Shown here piece by piece: positions 33,594 to 38,303 of a stretch of 38,303 nucleotides of DNA. The stretch is from the NCBI GenBank assembly GCA_026421215.1, contig JAPKBN010000017.1, forward strand, positions 1 through 38,303. Reading direction: 5' to 3'. The DNA is from Dehalococcoidia bacterium (GTDB lineage Bacteria > Chloroflexota > Dehalococcoidia > Lucifugimonadales > Lucifugimonadaceae). The notes beneath the pieces are model-generated. The model did not search any database, was not told where the DNA came from, and saw only the letters and a program-made list of their open reading frames with translations. The position numbers were made by a program, and so were the translations under genes. Position 1 is the stretch's first letter. Each line of letters starts with the position of its first letter.

Positions 33594-34619
33594 TTGATAC
33601 GCGTATTCCACGGCGACAATGAATTTGGCATCGACGAATCGGTGCGGGAGATTCGCGCGTCGTTGGGGGAGGATGCGGCCGAATCAAACACGATAGAGTT
33701 TGAAGGACGTAACTTCAAACCAGGCGAAGTGGAAGCGGCGGCACGTACTGTGCCGTTTCTGGCTGACCGCCGTCTCGTGCTCGTGCGCGGACTACTGCGA
33801 CGGCTCGATACGACCAACGCCACCCGCGTTAGTGGAGGCGCAGCGGCCGCACAGATGTCCACCTCTGGATGGGACAAGTTCGGCGAACTGTTGGTCGGGC
33901 TGCCGGATACTACCGAACTGGTGTTTATCGACACATTCCCAACCGGACCAAATGGAAAACTGAAGGACAACGGCGGCGCGATCCGTGCCCTCAAGTCGTC
34001 CGACACGCTAAATATTTCCGTCTACCCCACGCCGCGTGGTCGTGCGGTAGGCGACTGGATCAGGGCGCGGGTAATGTCGGAGGGAGTTCAGGCCTCGCCC
34101 TCAGCCATCGCAAGGCTTAACGATCTTGTCGGCCCAAACCTTCGTCTTCTTGACCAGGAGATCCGAAAACTTTCGCTTTATGTCGGCGATCGGGTGATCC
34201 AACCGGATGATGTAGAGATGATGGTCGCACCTGCCAGAGAGGCCAACATTTTTGCCGCCGTGGACGCCATCCTTGAGCGCCGCCCGGGTGTGGCGATGAG
34301 GGCGCTTTATCAGTTATTGGATGATGGCGCGAGCGTGCAGTACATCCTCTCAATGTTGACCCGCCAGACGCGCATGCTGATCCTCGCCAGTCACCTTCGT
34401 GAGCGCGGCGTTGATGAGGGGGAGATAGGCAACCGGATTGGGCTGAGAGCCGCGTTCGCTTTGCGCAAAACGCTGGAACAGGCCGTTCGTTTCAGTCATG
34501 AATATCTGGCTGAAGCACATCGCAGCCTTGGCGAGGCAGACCTGAGCTACAAATCGGGCAAGGTCCGAGACAGGGTGGCCCTAGAGATGGTCGTCGCCCG
34601 TCTTGCCGGGTTGCGTTAG
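33594..34619 (+). CDS. holA: DNA polymerase III subunit delta
   Basis: 341 aa, TTG start. HolA opens the sliding clamp within the clamp loader. Family traits: an initial IRVFHGDNEFGIDESVREIRA, PFLADRRLVLVRGL, GWDKFGELLVGLPDTTELVFIDT, the LDQEIRKLSLYVGD region of the AAA+ lid, and the C-terminal collar helices (ALYQLLDDGASVQYILSMLTRQTRMLI ... DLSYKSGKVRDRVALEMVVARLA). The Walker motifs are degenerate, as usual for delta. The start lacks a strong ribosome site. The 3' end overlaps the convergent PHP gene by 4 bp. Confidence 0.93.
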   Translation: MIRVFHGDNEFGIDESVREIRASLGEDAAESNTIEFEGRNFKPGEVEAAARTVPFLADRRLVLVRGLLRRLDTTNATRVSGGAAAAQMSTSGWDKFGELLVGLPDTTELVFIDTFPTGPNGKLKDNGGAIRALKSSDTLNISVYPTPRGRAVGDWIRARVMSEGVQASPSAIARLNDLVGPNLRLLDQEIRKLSLYVGDRVIQPDDVEMMVAPAREANIFAAVDAILERRPGVAMRALYQLLDDGASVQYILSMLTRQTRMLILASHLRERGVDEGEIGNRIGLRAAFALRKTLEQAVRFSHEYLAEAHRSLGEADLSYKSGKVRDRVALEMVVARLAGLR

Positions 34620-35308
34620 CCGGGTTTAGTGGTGGGAGTGTTAATGGAATTCATTCCGCTGGCGATCCATCCCGGGGCGGACCAGGGACGGAAACGCCCG
34701 GTTTGGAGTTCTACGATCAGGCCGGGGACGTCGTAGACCTCTCGCTCGAACTCGGTTGCGACATGACCGATTCCCTCGACCGTGTGCGTATCGCTGTTGG
34801 ACAATTTTGGCGTGCCGACGGCATCCAGCAACAGCCGTGCGAACTCGTTCTGGATCTCGGTTGCTCGCCCATTGATCACCTCTGCGCCGTCGACCACCCG
34901 AATGAATTCGCCCTTGATTGCACGCTTGAGTGCTTCGTCGTAGCTTTTTGTCCCGGGGTCGACGCCCCATGGAAGTGAGCGGCGGTAAGGGTGCGCCATC
35001 AACATTGCGCCGTTTACCCGATCAACCTGTTCCCGTAAAAAAGCCGGCCTGTGCATCCCGAAAATGTACTCCTCCAATCCGAACACCAGCGCATGCCCGC
35101 CGTCGGTGTTGATCTCCACACCAGCCAGCACAAGAATTTCGGCCTCGTCCGAGATCCGTTTCACCTCGTCCGCGGGCCAAAAGGTGTCGTGATCGGTCAG
35201 GCAGATTCCATCGAGTCCCCTTTCCTGTGCTTTACGAGCCAGATCGAGCGCAGATGCGGTGCTATCGTCGGAGCGCTCGATGGTGTGGCAATGAAGGTCT
35301 ATTAGCAA
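34616..35308 (-). CDS. PHP-domain metal-dependent phosphoesterase
   Basis: 230 aa, TTG start (no ATG fits the N-terminal motif). The PHP metal-binding set is complete: DLHCHT (H6, H8), LTDHD (D39-H40), GVEINT, LMAHPYRR and SNSDTH. This resembles stand-alone PHP phosphoesterases of the YciV/RnaseAM kind, which hydrolyse 3',5'-nucleotide bisphosphates or trim RNA ends, but it is shorter (they are about 280 aa) and the substrate is unknown. A perfect CCCGTACGGG palindrome (35315-35324) lies just upstream of the start. It is convergent with holA, sharing 4 bp. Confidence 0.88.
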   Translation of the reverse strand: MLIDLHCHTIERSDDSTASALDLARKAQERGLDGICLTDHDTFWPADEVKRISDEAEILVLAGVEINTDGGHALVFGLEEYIFGMHRPAFLREQVDRVNGAMLMAHPYRRSLPWGVDPGTKSYDEALKRAIKGEFIRVVDGAEVINGRATEIQNEFARLLLDAVGTPKLSNSDTHTVEGIGHVATEFEREVYDVPGLIVELQTGRFRPWSAPGWIASGMNSINTPTTKPG

Positions 35309-35552
35309 ATCAAACCCGTACGGGACATGTGTTCGTAAAACCTTTCCAGGGACTACTTCCCATGGTTGATCTCAAGGAACCGTTATCGACGGGATATGTT
35401 CAGCGTCATATCGCTGAGAGGCAAGCAACTTTTGGGGACAGGACATATTGAACTCCCCACTACGGCGAGACAACATAACCTTGATTCATGTTCCAGGTAC
35501 ATAATCTCGGTGCGGATTTGCGGACATCACGAAAGGTGACAGTGTCCAGAGA

Positions 35553-36497
35553 ATGAATAGGCGACAGAAAAAACGAATGAAACTCAAGGTCTGCAGATGG
35601 CTGATGGTGTGCAGCGCCGTTGGATTGATCGCACTTGTCGCTTGTTCGAACGGGGATGGTTCGGTTTCCGACGAGGCCGATATGACACCGGAACTGCCCG
35701 AAGTTACTGCGACGGCCGAGCTTGAAACAGCGACGACAGCGGAACCCACCACAGCTACGCCAGAACCGAGCGCTACGCCGGATCCACCCAGCACAAACGA
35801 GAACGTTCGTAATTACGCCAGGGCACACTCATATCTGAATCGTGGCGACTATGTACAGGCGGAACGGCAGTTCTCGGTCGTGATCGAGATCGAACCGCAA
35901 TTTGCTCGCGGCTGGGAAGGCCGAGCGAGTGCTCTCATGGCCCAGGGAAAATCGGCCGAAGCGATCTCTGATTTGGACAGGGCGATCCAGCTCAAACCTG
36001 ATCTCGCCAGCGCATATGCCGGACGGGCCGTCGCCAACATGACTGTCGGAGACATCCTCGGCGCAAACCAGGACGCAGTTCAGGCGAAGATTCTTGACCC
36101 ATCGGACCCGAATTCGGTGATCGTGCTGGGAAGAATCCTGAGTGGAGCCGGACGTGCTGCGGACGCACTGGAGATGTTCAATGAAGGCGTGGAGCTCGCT
36201 CCGGATGAAGGCCCGGCTTATTGGTGGCGAGGCCGATTCCTCTTTCAGATCGGCAGCTACGATCTCGCGCTCGGGGACTTCAGCCTCGCTATTGAATACT
36301 CGCCTGTCAGCGCGGAGCCATATCTTGATCGCGCAGCTCTCTACATGGACGTGTTTCAGGATTTCGCACTCGCACGGGCCGATATTGAAGAGGCACGCTC
36401 GCTCGGAGAAGAGCCGCGTGACCGTGACATTCTGGACGAATCCGACGCTCTTCTGGAGCGATTGGAACAGCTGATAGCGGATGCAGCGTCGAGCTAA
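35553..36497 (+). CDS. Tetratricopeptide-repeat lipoprotein
   Basis: 314 aa. An export signal with a perfect lipobox LVAC gives Cys31 as the lipid anchor. A Thr/Pro/Glu-rich linker follows (about 40-80). From residue 88 there are about six TPR units; for example NYARAHSYLNRGDYVQAERQFSVVIEIEPQ, then AISDLDRAIQLKPDLASAYAGRA. The protein is likely tethered outside the membrane as an adaptor for other proteins. An internal ATG at 35577 is an equally possible start. The next lipoprotein gene begins only 3 bp after its stop. Confidence 0.88.
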   Translation: MNRRQKKRMKLKVCRWLMVCSAVGLIALVACSNGDGSVSDEADMTPELPEVTATAELETATTAEPTTATPEPSATPDPPSTNENVRNYARAHSYLNRGDYVQAERQFSVVIEIEPQFARGWEGRASALMAQGKSAEAISDLDRAIQLKPDLASAYAGRAVANMTVGDILGANQDAVQAKILDPSDPNSVIVLGRILSGAGRAADALEMFNEGVELAPDEGPAYWWRGRFLFQIGSYDLALGDFSLAIEYSPVSAEPYLDRAALYMDVFQDFALARADIEEARSLGEEPRDRDILDESDALLERLEQLIADAASS

Positions 36498-36500
36498 TTA

Positions 36501-36821
36501 GTGATAGCAAATCGACGGCTCGCGCAGCCCGCATTGACTTTCGTCGCAGTGTTGTCGATATCGCTATTAGCGGCCTGCGGTTCGGGCGACGGATATCGGT
36601 TTGTGGTTGGCCAGGTCACCAACGTCGTGCCTTCGTCTGTCATGGTACTGGCTGAGCTCGAGATGGTAGATGCCGATGGAGTTGTATGGCAGTTCGAGGC
36701 GCGTGGGTTTGTTGGACAAACTCCTTCGCATCTTCAAGAGCACGCGACGATGGGTCAATCAATTCGGGTCGAATATTTTGAAGAAGACGGCCATCTGATC
36801 ATCAGCGCCATTACCGACTGA
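36501..36821 (+). CDS. Small lipoprotein of unknown function
   Basis: 106 aa, GTG start. The signal peptide ends in LLAAC (Cys26 lipid-modified). The mature part of 80 residues looks like a small beta-barrel of the OB-fold kind: YRFVVGQVTNVVPSSVMVLAELEMVDADGVVWQFEARG, then QSIRVEYFEEDGHLIISAI. It is placed 3 bp after the TPR lipoprotein gene and surely cotranscribed with it. The two may form a surface complex. Confidence 0.8.
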   Translation: MIANRRLAQPALTFVAVLSISLLAACGSGDGYRFVVGQVTNVVPSSVMVLAELEMVDADGVVWQFEARGFVGQTPSHLQEHATMGQSIRVEYFEEDGHLIISAITD

Positions 36822-36844
36822 TATCCGAACCGCCCGGTCGAGCT

Positions 36845-37768
36845 TTAGCCGCCCGTTAGCACCTGGACCAACGCTTCTTCAATCTCGTCCGATGTCGTGA
36901 ACGCCTCAAACTTGGCTGCGATAAGGCCATTGCCGTCGATGATGAAAGTCCATGGCTCGGATGGCAAGTTCCACGGCTCCACCGCCGGGGTCTCGACACC
37001 AAGTAACGGATCGCCGCTCTCACGCATAACGTCCGGGTTGTCAAACAACTCGACGTGGATAAACGCGGCCTCGCCGATGTGGTTCTGGCGGACCTGATCA
37101 ACCATATTGAGCTGTGGACCGCAGGTCTCCGATGTGCACCAGGCTGGAGTGCTGAAGCTTATGACTACCGGATCGCCAGTTTTGAGTGCGTCATCAAAAC
37201 TGACCGCGTACATCTCGGAGATGGGGTTGGAGTCGCTCGTGATGAGTGCTAGTTCTTCCGGGGTCGCGCCGATCTTGGTTGTAATCACAGGGGCTGCTGA
37301 GCCGATTGCGGGCGTGGCTGACGCCTCTTTTACAAGCGTCGTCGCGTCTGCAGTGTCTCGGGTGCCATCAGGCAGTGTGATGTTCGCGGTGAAATCCCAG
37401 ATCCCGGCACTGTCATATTCGACCGTTGTGGTGAAGATACCGCCGCCGACGGGCCACTTTCTGAACGTCGGCTCAGGGGCTGTGATTACGGCGCCCGAAC
37501 CGCGCTTCTCATACGTCATCGTGACAGAGGTCGAAGCCACATCAACCTTCCCTCCGTCTGCGCGGCGGAGTGCGAAGGGCAACCGGTTCTCACCAATGGC
37601 TGCGTCGGAAGAGATTACGAACAGGAAAATATCGTTCAGCGGTGCCTGATCGTTGACGACAGATTTCTCGCCACCGTTTGAGCAGGCGACAAAAAGCAGC
37701 ATCAAAAGTCCCACGCTCGTCGCTGTCGCGGTTGAACGCTGAATTCCTCGCCGTAGGCCCTGCGTCAA
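36845..37768 (-). CDS. Lipoprotein with thioredoxin-like domain (CX4C)
   Basis: 307 aa. Signal peptide with lipobox FVAC, Cys29. Residues about 45-150 are a beta-sandwich-like domain (FVISSDAAIGENRLPFALRRADGGKVDV ... DSAGIWDFTANITLPDG), similar in style to FixH/YtkA domains. Residues about 185-305 form a thioredoxin fold: DPVVISFSTPAWCTSETCGPQLNMVDQV, with cysteines at 211 and 216 in a CX4C rather than the usual CXXC, and the cis-Pro region LPSEPWTFIIDGNGLIAAKFEAFTT. It could be a membrane-anchored thiol reductant or a metal-binding (Sco-like) protein; which one is open. Confidence 0.82.
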   Translation of the reverse strand: MTQGLRRGIQRSTATATSVGLLMLLFVACSNGGEKSVVNDQAPLNDIFLFVISSDAAIGENRLPFALRRADGGKVDVASTSVTMTYEKRGSGAVITAPEPTFRKWPVGGGIFTTTVEYDSAGIWDFTANITLPDGTRDTADATTLVKEASATPAIGSAAPVITTKIGATPEELALITSDSNPISEMYAVSFDDALKTGDPVVISFSTPAWCTSETCGPQLNMVDQVRQNHIGEAAFIHVELFDNPDVMRESGDPLLGVETPAVEPWNLPSEPWTFIIDGNGLIAAKFEAFTTSDEIEEALVQVLTGG

Positions 37769-37907
37769 ACCATTGTCTCCAGTTCATTCATCGATCGCGT
37801 GATCCAGATTGAAACGTGCCTGCCGAAATTCTGTCATTGTCAGGCGCCATAAAATTTTAGGTAGTAGCGCTCGGATTGGACGCTTTCCCACCGCCCAATA
37901 TCACTGG

Positions 37908-38303
37908 TCAGGCGAACGTCAGCATGCGTTTCGGGTTGTCCACGAGCATCTGGTCAACGTGCTCACGGCTCATCCCTCTCGCCAGCATTTGCGGAACGAC
38001 GCGGGAGATGATGTGATCCCAGCCGTGGCCTCCATACTGCTTCAGACGATGCTTTGAACAAACATCGTGCGCGAGCAGAATCTGATCCACGTGGCCCTGA
38101 TCGATCAGAAATTCGATCTGATCCAGACGCTGGGCATCATTCGGCATGTATGAACTGGGTGCCAGCGGGTAGTACGAGGAATCGTGGCCAAACAGGTCAA
38201 GGTTCAGGAACGCCCCCGTCTCAGCAACGCGTTTTAGAGCGTCCCGGTTGTAGATAGTTCGTTCGATGTGGCCCATGACGGTATTGGTCATGTCTCCGCC
38301 CCA
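37908..38303 (-). CDS. Phosphotriesterase-family hydrolase, N-terminus beyond window
   Basis: At least 132 residues of the C-terminal part, open to the right edge. VMGHIERTIYNRDALKRVAETGAFLNLDLFG and DQILLAHDVCSKHRLKQYGGHGWDHI match the metal-binding C-terminal half of phosphotriesterase/PTE-like lactonase TIM barrels (H from GHIERT, D from LAHDVC). The ending MLVDNPKRMLTFA is family-typical. Members hydrolyse phosphotriesters or lactones; substrate not determinable here. Confidence 0.88.
   Translation of the reverse strand, partial: WGGDMTNTVMGHIERTIYNRDALKRVAETGAFLNLDLFGHDSSYYPLAPSSYMPNDAQRLDQIEFLIDQGHVDQILLAHDVCSKHRLKQYGGHGWDHIISRVVPQMLARGMSREHVDQMLVDNPKRMLTFA

Noticed and set aside
35362-35451. 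29-aa plus-strand ORF (starts MVDLKEPLSTGYVQRH) with AGGGA upstream
   Set aside because: The composition looks protein-like, but there is no overlap or coupling with neighbours and no recognisable family; chance cannot be excluded.

Overview
The window is a gene-dense, GC-rich bacterial chromosome segment made up mostly of housekeeping genes. The most likely source is a Chloroflexota bacterium of the Dehalococcoidia/SAR202 type. This is inferred from the adenosylcobalamin-dependent ribonucleotide reductase with NrdR, the stripped-down rsmH-ftsA-ftsZ cluster, the Cys-sulfatase, the SelB factor, the lipoproteins of otherwise unknown type and the many GTG/TTG starts. No rRNA or tRNA gene, CRISPR array, transposase or phage gene was seen.

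Layout. Positions 1-9388 are all on the minus strand: a sulfatase open at the left edge, then nrdJ and nrdR, then ftsZ, ftsA, a 38-codon micro-ORF and rsmH. A divergent gap of about 400 bp follows. Positions 9786-24424 are a long plus-strand run: a MoaB/MogA-type gene, trmD, a lipoprotein, rplS, priA, def, cca, secD, secF, nfo, a zincin-like metalloprotease, an alkaline-phosphatase/NPP-superfamily enzyme and a TPP-binding decarboxylase-type subunit. Positions 24479-28628 are minus: two tandem metallo-beta-lactamase-fold hydrolases, an unknown gene translationally coupled to selB, and selB. After that the strands alternate: nudC (+); hemW, an unknown 246-aa gene, ychF and a DUF1232 membrane protein (-); holA (+); a PHP-domain phosphoesterase (-); a TPR lipoprotein and a small lipoprotein (+); a thioredoxin-like lipoprotein and a phosphotriesterase-family gene that runs off the right edge (-).

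Functional themes are dNTP supply (nrdJ/nrdR), cell division (ftsA/ftsZ), tRNA and ribosome maturation (trmD, rplS, cca, def, rsmH, ychF), DNA repair and replication (priA, holA, nfo), protein export (secDF), selenocysteine decoding (selB) and several hydrolases whose substrates cannot be read from sequence.

Points most worth a second look: (1) a 38-aa micro-ORF joined by ATGA overlaps to both rsmH and ftsA, in the place where cell-wall division genes normally lie; (2) an apparent -1 frame disruption at the start of trmD; (3) an unknown protein coupled to selB; (4) a TPP-binding subunit with no partner beside it; (5) possible leaderless promoters at priA, selB and moaB. All calls come from reading the sequence; no database search was possible.
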